Below the pieces are notes generated by a model. The model did not search any database and was not told the origin of the DNA. It saw nothing but the letters and a program-made list of their open reading frames with translations. Both the position numbers and the translations under genes were made by a program. Positions 17,324-25,824 of a stretch of 64,000 nucleotides of DNA are shown one piece after another; the first letter of the stretch is position 1; each line of letters begins with the position of its first letter. Origin of the DNA: Geodermatophilus arenarius (GTDB taxonomy: Bacteria; Actinomycetota; Actinomycetes; Mycobacteriales; Geodermatophilaceae); the NCBI RefSeq assembly GCF_042654585.1, contig NZ_JBHSGR010000006.1:62001-126000 (forward strand). Reading direction: 5' to 3'.

Positions 17324-18028
17324 TCAGCTGTTCTCGGTCGACTCGATCGACTCGCCGCTGCCCTGCTCGAGCGGCTCGGGGACGACGTCGCCCTCGCCGG
17401 CGGCCTCCTGGGCCGGCGCGGACTCCTCGCGCTCGATGCCGGCCTCGGCCTCGGCCTCGCTGAGCTCGGCGTCGAGCTGCTCGGCGGTCGGGGCGCCCAT
17501 GACGTTGACGACGAGGGCCTCGGGGTCGGTCAGCAGGGTGGCACCGGACGGCAGCGGGAGGTCGCCGGCGGTCACGCCCTCACCGGCGCCGCGGCCGGTG
17601 ACGTCGACCTCGATGGTCTCGGGGATGGCGGTGGCCTCGGCCTCGAGGGAGACGGTGTTCAGCTCCACGCTGAGCAGGGTCTCGGGGCCGGACTCGCCGA
17701 CGGTGACGACGGGGACGTCGACGGTGACGCGCTCGCCCCGGCGGACGACCAGCAGGTCGACGTGCTCGTGCTGGCGGGTCAGCGGGTCGCGCTGCACCGA
17801 CTTGGTGAGCGCCAGCTGCTCCTGGCCGTCGAGGACGACGGTGATCAGGGCGTTGGTGCCGCCGTTGCGCAGCACCGCGGCGAACTCGCGGGCCGGCAGC
17901 GACAGGTGGACGACGTCCTGGCCGTGCCCGTACAGGACGGCCGGGACGCGGCCCGCGCGGCGGGTCCGGCGGGCGCTGCCCTTGCCGAACTCGGTGCGGG
18001 CCTCGGCGACGAGGCGGAAGTCAGCCAC
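17324..18028 (-). CDS. rplY: 50S ribosomal protein L25/general stress protein Ctc
   Basis: A 234-residue long-form L25 (Ctc). The N-terminal 5S-rRNA-binding domain is clear (EARTEFGKGSARRTRRAG, VPAVLYGHGQDVVHLSLP, NALITVVLDGQ, HVDLLVVRRGERV), then the TL5 C-terminal beta-domain (TIEVDVTGRGAGEGVTAGDL). The last 45 residues are an acidic Glu-rich tail, usual for actinobacterial forms. The start is the GTG at 18028 with GAGGAGC 11 bases upstream; the longer frame would add a Cys/Pro-rich stretch with no support. Binds 5S rRNA in the large subunit. Neighbours prs upstream and pth downstream. Confidence 0.95.
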   Translation of the reverse strand: MADFRLVAEARTEFGKGSARRTRRAGRVPAVLYGHGQDVVHLSLPAREFAAVLRNGGTNALITVVLDGQEQLALTKSVQRDPLTRQHEHVDLLVVRRGERVTVDVPVVTVGESGPETLLSVELNTVSLEAEATAIPETIEVDVTGRGAGEGVTAGDLPLPSGATLLTDPEALVVNVMGAPTAEQLDAELSEAEAEAGIEREESAPAQEAAGEGDVVPEPLEQGSGESIESTENS

Positions 18029-18165
18029 GGTGGTGTGCTCCTCAACAGCGGGTGGGCCTGGGGCCGGCGGCCGGGCGCGGCACACCTCGCAGGAGCACAC
18101 GCACGTCGATCACGGAGTACGGGCGACCGTCTCCCTCGCCGGGCGCCGACCAGCGTACCCGGTGC

Positions 18166-19146
18166 TCAGCTGGCGCCGCCGAAGAGGCTGGTGACCGAGC
18201 CGTCCTCGAAGACCTCCTTGATCGCCCGGGCCAGCAGCGGGGCGATCGAGAGGACGGTGAGCTTGTCGAACTGGCGGGCCGGCTCGATCGGCAGCGTGTT
18301 GGTCACGATGACCTCGCTGATCTTGCTGTTCTTCAGCCGGTCGACCGCGGCGCCGGAGAGGACGCCGTGGGTGGCACAGACGATGACGTCGGCGGCGCCG
18401 GCCTCGAACAGCGTCTCGGCGGCCTTCACGATCGTGCCACCGGTGTCGATCATGTCGTCGACCAGGATGCAGACGCGGCCCTCGACCTCGCCGACGACGC
18501 GGTTGGCGACGACCTCGTTGGGCCGCATCGGGTCGCGGGTCTTGTGGATGAAGGCCAGCGGGACGCCGCCGAGCTTGTCGCTCCACCGCTCGGAGACGCG
18601 CACCCGCCCGGAGTCCGGCGACACGACGGTGATGTCGCGGTCGCCCCAGCGCTCCTTGACGTGGTCGACGAGCAGGTCGAGGGCGAAGAGGTGGTCGACC
18701 GGGCCGTCGAAGAAGCCCTGGATCTGCGCGGTGTGCAGGTCGACCGTCATCAGCCGGTCGGCGCCGGCGGTCTTGAACAGGTCGGCGACCAGGCGGGCGG
18801 AGATGGGCTCGCGGCCGCGGTGCTTCTTGTCCTGCCGGGCGTAGGGGAAGAACGGCGCGACGACGGTGATCCGCTTGGCCGAGGCGCGCTTGGCGGCGTC
18901 GACCATCAGCAGCTGCTCCATGAGCCAGGTGTTGATCGGTGCCGTGTGGCTCTGGACGATGAAGGCGTCGCAGCCGCGGACGGACTCCTCGAAGCGCACG
19001 AACAGCTCGCCGTTGGCGAACTCGTAGGACGCCGTCGGCGTCGGCGTGACCCCCAGGTGCCCGGCGATCTCGGCCGTCAGCTCGGGGTACGCCCGGCCGG
19101 AGAAGAGCATCAGGCTCTTGCTGGTGGTCTGCCGGATCGCACTCAT
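18166..19146 (-). CDS. prs: Ribose-phosphate pyrophosphokinase
   Basis: A 326-residue PRPP synthetase, making phosphoribosyl pyrophosphate from ribose 5-phosphate and ATP for nucleotide, His and Trp synthesis. The ATP-binding flexible loop is seen in YARQDKKHRGREPISARL, the ribose-5-phosphate and PRPP loop in CILVDDMIDTGGTIVKAAE, and the Mg-binding region in MTVDLHTAQIQGFFD. Length and start (ATG at 19146) agree with the family. It is 12 bases downstream of glmU and likely co-transcribed with it, the same order as in mycobacteria. Confidence 0.97.
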   Translation of the reverse strand: MSAIRQTTSKSLMLFSGRAYPELTAEIAGHLGVTPTPTASYEFANGELFVRFEESVRGCDAFIVQSHTAPINTWLMEQLLMVDAAKRASAKRITVVAPFFPYARQDKKHRGREPISARLVADLFKTAGADRLMTVDLHTAQIQGFFDGPVDHLFALDLLVDHVKERWGDRDITVVSPDSGRVRVSERWSDKLGGVPLAFIHKTRDPMRPNEVVANRVVGEVEGRVCILVDDMIDTGGTIVKAAETLFEAGAADVIVCATHGVLSGAAVDRLKNSKISEVIVTNTLPIEPARQFDKLTVLSIAPLLARAIKEVFEDGSVTSLFGGAS

Positions 19147-19158
19147 CGGCTCACTGCC

Positions 19159-20670
19159 TCACTGCTCGTGGGTGGCCTCGGGGTCCGCCGGCCGGTCCGG
19201 TGCGTCGCCCGCGGGCCGGCTCCCGGCCGGGTCCTCGGCCGCTGCTGCTGTCGCTGCCGCCGCGGCCTGCGCGGCTGCGGAGCCCGGGCGACGGCGTCCC
19301 ACCCAGCCTGCCACATTGCGCTGCTTGGCCCGCGCCACACCCATGGCCCCCGGCGGGACGTCCTGGGTGATCACCGAGCCCGCGGCCGTGTAGGCACCGT
19401 CCCCGACGGTGACCGGCGCGACCAGCATCGTGTCCGATCCCACACGGACGGCGTCGCCGATCGTCGTGTGGTGCTTGGCCACGCCGTCGTAGTTGACGAA
19501 GACGGTCGCCGCGCCGATGTTCGCCCCGCGGCCGATCGTGGCGTCGCCGACGTAGGACAGGTGCGGCACCTTCGACCCCTCGCCGACCACGGCGTTCTTC
19601 GTCTCGACGAAGGCGCCCACCTTGGACCGCGCCGCCAGCCGGGTGCCCGGCCGCAGGTAGCTGAACGGGCCGACCGCCGCCCCGGGCCCGATCTCGGCCC
19701 CGGTGGCGTGCGTGCGCACCACGGTGGCGCCCTCCCCCACCGTGCAGTCGGTCAGCGTGGTGTCCGGGCCGACGGCGGCGCCGGCCGCGACCGTCGTCGT
19801 CCCGTGCAGCTGGACGCCGGGCAGCAGCCGGGCCCCCGGCAGGACGGAGGCGGTGACGTCGACCCACGTGGTGGCCGGGTCGACGACGGTGACGCCCGCG
19901 ACCATGAGCGCGTCGAGGACGCGGTCGTTGAGGGTGCGCCGCCGCGCGGCGAGCTCCCGCTGGTCGTTGCAGCCGAGGACGTCGACCGGGTCCTGCGCCG
20001 CGACGGCGGCCACCGGGGCGCCCCCCTCGACCAGCGGCGCCAGCGCGTCGGTCAGGTACTGCTCCCCCTGGGCGTTGTCGGTGGACAGCCCGGCGAGGAC
20101 CCGCCGCAGCGTGGCGGCGTTCGCGACGTACACGCCGGCGTTGACCTCGCGGATCGCCCGCTGCTGCGCGGTCGCGTCCTTCTCCTCGACGATGGCCCGC
20201 GGCGCGCCGTCCTCCCCCCGGACGATCCGGCCGAGGCCGGTGGGGTCCCCGACCTCGGCGGTCAGCACGGTGAAGACGCTGCCCGCCTCGTGGTGGGCCG
20301 CCACGAGCGCGGCCAGGGTGCCGGTGGTGAGCAGCGGCGAGTCGCCGTTGACGACGAGCACCGGGCCCTCGAGGTCGGGCACGGCCTCCAGCGCCACCTG
20401 CGCCGCGTGCCCCGACCCGCGCTGCTCCTCCTGCACGACGGCGCGGGCGTCCGGGGCGACGGCGGCCAGGTGCTCCTCGACCGCCTCGCGGCCGGACCCG
20501 ACGACGACCAGCGTGGTGCCCGCCGCCAGTGGTGCGGTCGCGGCGAGGACGTGGCCGAGCATGCTGCGCCCGCCGAGCTCGTGCAGCACCTTCGGGGTGG
20601 TCGACCGCATCCGGGTCCCCTGACCGGCGGCGAGGACGACGACGGCGGCGACGGACTGCTGCGGGCTCAC
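19159..20670 (-). CDS. glmU: Bifunctional GlcNAc-1-P uridylyltransferase / GlcN-1-P acetyltransferase
   Basis: A 503-residue enzyme for the last two steps of UDP-GlcNAc synthesis, the precursor of peptidoglycan. The N-terminal pyrophosphorylase has VVLAAGQGTRMRSTTPKVLH and LVVNGDSPLL; the C-terminal left-handed beta-helix has VETKNAVVGEGSKVPHLSY and GAATVFVNYDGVAKHHTT with the acetyltransferase residues. The last 50 residues are an Ala/Pro-rich tail as in other actinobacterial GlmU proteins. The GTG start has a GAGGAG site upstream. A tRNA-Gln gene lies just upstream on the same strand. Confidence 0.97.
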   Translation of the reverse strand: MSPQQSVAAVVVLAAGQGTRMRSTTPKVLHELGGRSMLGHVLAATAPLAAGTTLVVVGSGREAVEEHLAAVAPDARAVVQEEQRGSGHAAQVALEAVPDLEGPVLVVNGDSPLLTTGTLAALVAAHHEAGSVFTVLTAEVGDPTGLGRIVRGEDGAPRAIVEEKDATAQQRAIREVNAGVYVANAATLRRVLAGLSTDNAQGEQYLTDALAPLVEGGAPVAAVAAQDPVDVLGCNDQRELAARRRTLNDRVLDALMVAGVTVVDPATTWVDVTASVLPGARLLPGVQLHGTTTVAAGAAVGPDTTLTDCTVGEGATVVRTHATGAEIGPGAAVGPFSYLRPGTRLAARSKVGAFVETKNAVVGEGSKVPHLSYVGDATIGRGANIGAATVFVNYDGVAKHHTTIGDAVRVGSDTMLVAPVTVGDGAYTAAGSVITQDVPPGAMGVARAKQRNVAGWVGRRRPGSAAAQAAAAATAAAAEDPAGSRPAGDAPDRPADPEATHEQ

Positions 20671-20710
20671 GGATCTCCTCGACGACGGGTGGGACCGGGT
20701 GGGACGTCGC

Positions 20711-20782
20711 TGGGGGACTCGGACTCGAACCGAGACCTCCCGGCTCCAAAGGCCGGCGGGCTGCCGATTACCCCATCCCCCA
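20711..20782 (-). tRNA. tRNA-Gln (anticodon TTG)
   Basis: Read on the minus strand, the acceptor arms TGGGGGA and TCCCCCA pair fully. The anticodon stem CCGGC/GCCGG encloses the loop CTTTGGA, giving anticodon TTG (Gln). The T-arm has GGTTCGAGTCC. The gene is 72 bases and does not encode CCA in the mature frame. Its position ahead of glmU is the same as in mycobacteria. Confidence 0.97.
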
Positions 20783-20968
20783 CCGCGCGCCGTCTCCGCA
20801 CGGCAGCGCGTGGGACGAGCCTAGGGGGCGCGTCCGAGGCGGGCACGGGAGCCGCCCGGACCGCGTCGTCCCCTCGGGGAGCGGCCCTCCCTACGGTGAC
20901 GTAGGTTACGGCCCCGGAGCCGCCGGACGTCGAACCGCGGCCCGCGACGGACGACCCCTGGAGGCCAC

Positions 20969-21958
20969 GTGTCCGCCCCTTCCCTCACCCGGCCGACGGC
21001 CTTCCGTCCCGCAGACCCGGACAAGGGCCTGCCGCCCAACGCGCTGGGCAAGGAGAAGGGGCACCTGGAGCAGGTCACGCTCTACGCGTTCGTCGTCGTG
21101 CCGTTCCTCGCGCTGGCGGCGGTCGTGCCGGCGGCATGGGGCTGGGGGCTGTCCTGGCTCGACGTCGGCCTGGCCGTCGGCTTCTACTTCCTCACCCTGC
21201 TCGGGGTGACCGTCGGCTACCACCGGTACTTCACGCACGGCTCGTTCAAGGCCCGCCGCCCGCTGCGGATCGCGCTGGCGGTCGTCGGCTGCATGGCCGT
21301 GCAGGGCCCGGTGGTGCAGTGGGTGGCCGACCACCGCCGCCACCACGCCTTCTCCGACCGCGAGGGCGACCCGCACTCGCCGTGGCGGTACGGCACCGAC
21401 ACCCGCGCGCTGCTCAAGGGCATGTGGCACGCCCACCTCGGCTGGCTGTTCGACCGGCGCCAGACCAACGCCGAGCGCTACGCCCCCGACCTGCTCAAGG
21501 ACCGCGGCCTGCGGATCACCAGCCGGCTGTTCGTCCTCTGGGCGTTCCTCAGCCTGGCCGTGCCGACGGCGGTCGGCGGCCTGGTGACCGGCAGCTGGAC
21601 CGGCGCCTGGACGGCGTTCTTCTGGGCCGGGCTGGTGCGCGTCGCGCTGCTGCACCACGTGACCTGGTCGATCAACTCGATCTGCCACGTGGTGGGCAGC
21701 CGGCCCTTCGCCTCCCGGGACCGCGCCACCAACTTCTGGCCGCTGGCGGTCCTGAGCGCGGGCGAGTCCTGGCACAACCTGCACCACGCCGACCCGACCT
21801 GCGCCCGGCACGGCGTGCTGCGCGGGCAGGTCGACATCAGCGCCCGGGTCATCTGGGTCTTCGAGAAGCTCGGGTGGGCGCACTCGGTCAAGTGGCCCGA
21901 CCCGGTCCGGCTGGCGGCCAAGCGGCGGGTCCCGGCCGCCGGCGCCGTGTCGTCCTGA
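20969..21958 (+). CDS. Acyl-CoA desaturase (stearoyl-CoA delta-9 desaturase-like)
   Basis: A 329-residue membrane di-iron desaturase. All three His boxes are present: GYHRYFTHGSF, DHRRHHAFSD and ESWHNLHHADP, spaced among four membrane segments. The expected role is inserting a double bond into a saturated acyl chain to tune membrane fluidity. The GTG start at 20969 has a GGAGG site seven bases before it. The gene is followed 29 bases later by a TetR regulator on the same strand, which likely controls it. The pair breaks into the otherwise minus-strand glmU/ispE region. Confidence 0.94.
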   Translation: MSAPSLTRPTAFRPADPDKGLPPNALGKEKGHLEQVTLYAFVVVPFLALAAVVPAAWGWGLSWLDVGLAVGFYFLTLLGVTVGYHRYFTHGSFKARRPLRIALAVVGCMAVQGPVVQWVADHRRHHAFSDREGDPHSPWRYGTDTRALLKGMWHAHLGWLFDRRQTNAERYAPDLLKDRGLRITSRLFVLWAFLSLAVPTAVGGLVTGSWTGAWTAFFWAGLVRVALLHHVTWSINSICHVVGSRPFASRDRATNFWPLAVLSAGESWHNLHHADPTCARHGVLRGQVDISARVIWVFEKLGWAHSVKWPDPVRLAAKRRVPAAGAVSS

Positions 21959-21987
21959 CCGCCGGCGCGCCCCGGCGACGCGCGCGG

Positions 21988-22575
21988 ATGGACCGCTCCC
22001 AGCGGCGCGAGCAGCTGGTGGCGGTCGGCCGGGAGGTGTTCGCGCAGCGCGGCTACGCGGCCACCTCGATCGAGGAGCTGGCCGCCCGCGCCGACGTGAG
22101 CAAGCCGGTCCTCTACGAGCACTTCGGCGGCAAGGAGCGGCTCTACGCCGCCGTCGTCGACCGGGAGATGGCGCGGGTGCTCGAGCGGTTCACCTCGGCC
22201 CTGGCCGCCGGCGGCAGCCCGCGGGCGCTGCTGGAGCGGGCGGCGCTGGCGCTGCTGGACTACGTCGAGGAGGACACCGACGGGTTCCGCGTGCTCTCCC
22301 GCGACTCCCCCGGTTCGTACTCGTCGCTGATCGGCGAGCTGGCCCGCCGGGTCGAGCACCCGCTCGGCGAGCAGTTCGGCGCGCGCGGCCACGACCCGCG
22401 GCTGGCCGAGCTCTACAGCCAGGCGCTGGTCGGGATGGTCGCGCAGGTGGGCCACTGGTGGCTGGAGACCCGCTCGCCGGGGAAGGCGGAGGTGGCCGCC
22501 CGGCTGGTGGACCTCGCCTACAACGGGCTCGCGCACCTGGACCCCGACCCGGCGCTGCGGCACCGGGACGGCTGA
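21988..22575 (+). CDS. TetR/AcrR family transcriptional regulator
   Basis: A 195-residue regulator. The N-terminal helix-turn-helix is typical: REVFAQRGYAATSIEELAAR, ADVSKPVLYEHFGGKERLYA. The C-terminal ligand domain (about 75-190) is all-helical with FRVLSRDSPGSYSSLIGE and VGHWWLETRSPGKAEVAARL. The ATG at 21988 is the first good start; no strong ribosome-binding site is seen, which fits translational coupling with the desaturase gene. It likely senses an acyl-CoA or fatty acid and controls the desaturase. It converges on ispE with a 3-base gap. Confidence 0.9.
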   Translation: MDRSQRREQLVAVGREVFAQRGYAATSIEELAARADVSKPVLYEHFGGKERLYAAVVDREMARVLERFTSALAAGGSPRALLERAALALLDYVEEDTDGFRVLSRDSPGSYSSLIGELARRVEHPLGEQFGARGHDPRLAELYSQALVGMVAQVGHWWLETRSPGKAEVAARLVDLAYNGLAHLDPDPALRHRDG

Positions 22576-22578
22576 GGC

Positions 22579-23538
22579 TCAGCCGACCAGGCGGGCCCCC
22601 GGCACCGGCCCGTGCACCACGCGGACGGTGCGGAACAGGCCCTCCCCCGCCAGGACGGCGGCCAGCCGCACCGCCGCGTCCTCGTCGGGGGCCAGCGCGG
22701 CCACGGTCGGGCCCGACCCGCTGACCACCGCGGCGGCGGCGCCGGCGTCGACGGCCCCCCGCAGGGCGCGGCGCAGCGCCGGGCGCAGCGAGACGGCGGG
22801 CGCCTGCAGGTCGTTGGTCAGGGCCGCGGCGAGGGCGTCCACGGGGCCGCTGCGCAGGGCGGCCACCACCGGCTCGGGCGAGGGGAACGCGGCGCCGTCG
22901 GGCACCCGGCCCTGGGCGCGCAGCCGGTCGAGCTCGGCGTAGACGGCCGGCGTCGACAGCCCGCCCTCGGCGATGCCGAGCACCCAGTGCGACGGCCGCC
23001 GGGCCAGGACGGGGGTGAGCCGCTCGCCGCGGCCACTGCCGAGCGCGACCCCGCCGGCCAGCGAGAACGGCACGTCGCTGCCCAGCTGCGCGGCCAGCGC
23101 GGTGAGGTCACCGCGGGTGGCCCGGGTCCCCCACAGCGCGTCGAGGGCCACCAGCGCGGCCGCGGCGTCGGCGCTGCCGCCGGCCAGCCCCGCGGCGGCC
23201 GGGATGGCCTTGTCGACGGCGATGGCGGCGTCGGCGGCGACCCCGGCGTGCTCGGCGAGCAGCTCGGCGGCCCGCCACACGAGGTTGCGCCGGTCGGTGG
23301 GCACCGGGTCGGGGCCACCGGCGCCCTCGCCGGTCACCGTCACCGACAGCCCCTCGCCGGGGCGCACCGTCACCGTGTCCAGCAGGGAGACGGCGAGGTA
23401 GACCGTCTGCAGGTCGTGGAAGCCGTCCTCGCGCAGCGGGCCGACCGCCAGCGACACGTTGACCTTGGCGGGGGCGTGCGCGGCCACGGAGCCGTCGCCG
23501 CGGGTGTGCCCGGGGCCGCCCGGGGAGGACCAGCTCAC
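22579..23538 (-). CDS. ispE: 4-diphosphocytidyl-2-C-methyl-D-erythritol kinase
   Basis: A 319-residue GHMP kinase of the MEP isoprenoid pathway. APAKVNVSLAVGPLREDGFH is the substrate-binding N-terminus with the conserved Lys and Asn; AIPAAAGLAGGSADAAAALV is the ATP-binding GHMP loop; SGSGPTVAALAPDEDAA closes the active site. The GTG at 23538 overlaps the rsmA stop as GTGA. Its place after rsmA and rpfB is conserved in Actinobacteria. Confidence 0.96.
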   Translation of the reverse strand: MSWSSPGGPGHTRGDGSVAAHAPAKVNVSLAVGPLREDGFHDLQTVYLAVSLLDTVTVRPGEGLSVTVTGEGAGGPDPVPTDRRNLVWRAAELLAEHAGVAADAAIAVDKAIPAAAGLAGGSADAAAALVALDALWGTRATRGDLTALAAQLGSDVPFSLAGGVALGSGRGERLTPVLARRPSHWVLGIAEGGLSTPAVYAELDRLRAQGRVPDGAAFPSPEPVVAALRSGPVDALAAALTNDLQAPAVSLRPALRRALRGAVDAGAAAAVVSGSGPTVAALAPDEDAAVRLAAVLAGEGLFRTVRVVHGPVPGARLVG

Positions 23539-24362
23539 GGAGCGGTCGCCGCCAGCCGGGCGAAGTCGGCCACCGACAGCTGCTCGCCGCGGGTCGCGGG
23601 GTCGATGCCCGCCGCCCGCAGCCGGGCCTCGGCGGCGGCCGGGCTGCCGGCCCAGCGGGCCAGCGCCGCGCGCAGGCCCTTGCGGCGCATCGCGAACGCG
23701 GCGTCGACGACGGCGAAGGTGGCGGCCCGGTCGCCGGGCGGCGGGTCGTGCCGGTCCAGCGCGACGAGCCCGGAGTCCACGTTGGGCTCGGGCCAGAAGA
23801 CGCGGCGGCCGACGTTGCCGGCCCGCCGGGCGGTGCCGTACCAGGCCGCCTTCACCGACGGCACGCCGTAGGCGGCGCCGCCCGGCGGGGCCGCCAGCCG
23901 CTCGGCGACCTCCGCCTGGACGAGCACCAGCGCCCGGCGCAGGGAGGGCAGCAGCTCGAGCAGGTGCAGCAGGACGGGCACGGCCACGTTGTACGGGAGG
24001 TTGGCCACCAGCGCCGTGGGAGGCGGCCCGGGCAGCTCGGTCACCCGCAGCGCGTCGGCCTCGACGACGGTCAGCCGGCCGGCGAGGTCGGGCCGGCGGG
24101 CGGCCACCGTGGCCGGCAGGAGGGCGGCCAGCCGCGGGTCGATCTCGACGGCGGTGACCGCGGCGGCGGCCGGCAGCAGCCCGAGGGTCAGCGAGCCCAG
24201 GCCCGGCCCGACCTCGAGGACGACGTCGTCGGGCCGCAGCTCGGCGGTGCGCACGATCCGGCGGATGGTGTTCGCGTCGTGCAGGAAGTTCTGCCCCAGC
24301 GTCTTGGTGGGGCGCAGGTCGAGCTGCTGGGCCAGCTCGCGGATCGCGGCCGGGCCCAGCAA
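23535..24362 (-). CDS. rsmA: 16S rRNA (adenine(1518)-N(6)/adenine(1519)-N(6))-dimethyltransferase
   Basis: A 275-residue KsgA/RsmA. LRPTKTLGQNFLHDANTIRR is the conserved N-terminus, VVLEVGPGLGSLTLGLL the SAM-binding motif I, and LVANLPYNVAVPVLL the catalytic NLPY motif. It dimethylates two adenosines near the 3' end of 16S rRNA. The TTG at 24362 is the only canonical in-frame start and gives a complete domain, but it has no good ribosome-binding site; an in-frame CTG at 24392 lies just after the rpfB stop with CTGGAG upstream and would add ten residues. Coupled to ispE by a GTGA overlap. Confidence 0.95.
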   Translation of the reverse strand: MLGPAAIRELAQQLDLRPTKTLGQNFLHDANTIRRIVRTAELRPDDVVLEVGPGLGSLTLGLLPAAAAVTAVEIDPRLAALLPATVAARRPDLAGRLTVVEADALRVTELPGPPPTALVANLPYNVAVPVLLHLLELLPSLRRALVLVQAEVAERLAAPPGGAAYGVPSVKAAWYGTARRAGNVGRRVFWPEPNVDSGLVALDRHDPPPGDRAATFAVVDAAFAMRRKGLRAALARWAGSPAAAEARLRAAGIDPATRGEQLSVADFARLAATAP

Positions 24363-24410
24363 CCCGTCGGCCTGCTCGTGAGGAGTGCTCAGCGGGGTGT
24401 TCTCCAGGGG

Positions 24411-25502
24411 TCAGAGGTGGCGACCGCAGTGCGGCCACGGCGAGGCGCCGCGGGCGGCGTAGAGCCGCTCCCCGATGTCGATCTGCTGCTCCCGGGTGGC
24501 CTGGTGCGGGTACTGGGCGTACTGGCCGCCGCCGTTGGACAGCCAGGTGCTCTGGTTGAACTGCAGGCCGCCGTAGTAGCCGTTGCCGGTGTTGATGGAC
24601 CAGTTGCCGCCGGCCTCGCACCGCGCCAGCGCGTCCCAGTCCAGGCCGCTGGTGGAGGGCTCCGGGGCCGGGCGCTCCTTCGTGCCGATGCTGACCTGCT
24701 CGTCGACCGCCGGGCGGGTGACCGTGGTGTTCAGCTGCTCGCGGGCGGTCTCGACGCCGTCGGTGACGGTCACGCGGAAGGTGGTGGCCTGCTCCCCGTC
24801 GACGCCGGGCCGGGTGACGGTCTCGTCGCCCTCGAAGGCCTCCGGGTCGTCGGTGCGCACCGTCTGGTGCGGGATCGGGGCGGTGACCACCTGCTCGGTC
24901 ACCTGCACACGGTAGACCTGCAGCCGCATGGCGTTGAGCAGCGGCTGGGTCGCGAACAGGCTGGTCCGGTCGTGCTCGCCGAGGGTCACGCCCTGCTCGG
25001 CGAGCAGGTCGCCGGCGGTGGCGGCGGTGGTGGTCACCACGCGGGTGGCGCCGTCGACGACGAGCGTGACGGCCTTCGGGGTGGTGATCGACAGCGCCAT
25101 GCCGTCGAGCGGGAGCCGCTCGCTGCGGCTGGCCGACAGCACCATGTCCTCGGCGCGGTAGCCGAGCTGGTCGAGCGCCTCGTCCACCGACAGCGCGGTC
25201 ACGTAGACCTCGCGGGTGACGCCGTCGACGGTGAGCTGCAGCGGACGGGCGCGGTTGACCACGACCGTGTCGCCGTCGGCCACCGCGGCCGCGGGGCGCG
25301 GGAGGACGACGTCGTGCGACTGCGTCCGCAGGCCCTCCTCCTCGAGGACCTCCCCGACGGTGTCGGCGTGGGTGCTGACCTCGCGGGCCTGCCCGTCGAC
25401 GGTGAGCGTGAGCGACTTCTGCGCGGCGGACCAGGCCACGGAGCCGCCGACCAGCCCGAGCAGGACCAGGGCGAACAGGGCGAGCTTCAGCGTTCGGGGC
25501 AC
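24411..25502 (-). CDS. rpfB: Resuscitation-promoting factor RpfB-like peptidoglycan-cleaving protein
   Basis: A 363-residue exported muralytic protein, close in length to mycobacterial RpfB. The N-terminal helix LALFALVLLGLVGGSVAW is a signal anchor. Three DUF348 repeats follow (each with LTVDG or LVVDG and a TAGDLL-like segment), then a G5 domain (about 210-285, EGDETVTRPGVDGEQATTFR), then the transglycosylase-like Rpf domain (DWDALARCEAGGNWSINTGN, YYGGLQFNQSTWLSNGG, WPHCGRHL) with the catalytic Glu in CEAGGNW. It hydrolyses cell wall for regrowth from dormancy. The GTG at 25502 is chosen because upstream residues are non-hydrophobic and unsupported. Confidence 0.95.
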   Translation of the reverse strand: MPRTLKLALFALVLLGLVGGSVAWSAAQKSLTLTVDGQAREVSTHADTVGEVLEEEGLRTQSHDVVLPRPAAAVADGDTVVVNRARPLQLTVDGVTREVYVTALSVDEALDQLGYRAEDMVLSASRSERLPLDGMALSITTPKAVTLVVDGATRVVTTTAATAGDLLAEQGVTLGEHDRTSLFATQPLLNAMRLQVYRVQVTEQVVTAPIPHQTVRTDDPEAFEGDETVTRPGVDGEQATTFRVTVTDGVETAREQLNTTVTRPAVDEQVSIGTKERPAPEPSTSGLDWDALARCEAGGNWSINTGNGYYGGLQFNQSTWLSNGGGQYAQYPHQATREQQIDIGERLYAARGASPWPHCGRHL

Positions 25503-25626
25503 GACACTTCCACGGGGTCGAGGGACCGGGCAGGGGGTCGCACACCCGAGCGGCAGCCGACAGCACGGGGGCTCCCGGGACCGTCGGACGCCGTCCGGCG
25601 ATCCCACCCCGGCTGTCAGTCACGAC

Positions 25627-25654
25627 ACGATAACGAGTGCGCCACGTCTAGCAA
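25627..25654 (-). promoter_or_regulatory. Candidate rpfB promoter
   Basis: On the minus strand TTGCTA (25654-25649) and TATCGT (25632-25627) form a -35/-10 pair with a 16-base spacer. It would give a 5' leader of about 115-120 bases before the rpfB GTG. The rest of the 25503-25824 gap shows no gene; I looked for a cyclic-di-AMP riboswitch there and could not find its conserved blocks. Confidence 0.4.
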
Positions 25655-25824
25655 CGGTGCGCAGGAAGTGAACCAGAGGGACGACACGTCGACATGCAGC
25701 CGCGCCGACACGAACCGTGAGGGACGCGCCGCGCGTGACAGCGGTGACGGATGCGGTGGGTGAGGTCAGCCGGTGACTGACGTCACGGTGTGACCGGTAC
25801 CCCGGCCGGGCAGCGCAGCAGGCT

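Noticed and set aside
25503..25824. Possible cyclic-di-AMP (ydaO) riboswitch upstream of rpfB
   Set aside because: Such riboswitches precede rpf genes in some Actinobacteria, but I could not find their conserved sequence blocks here; only a promoter candidate is supported.
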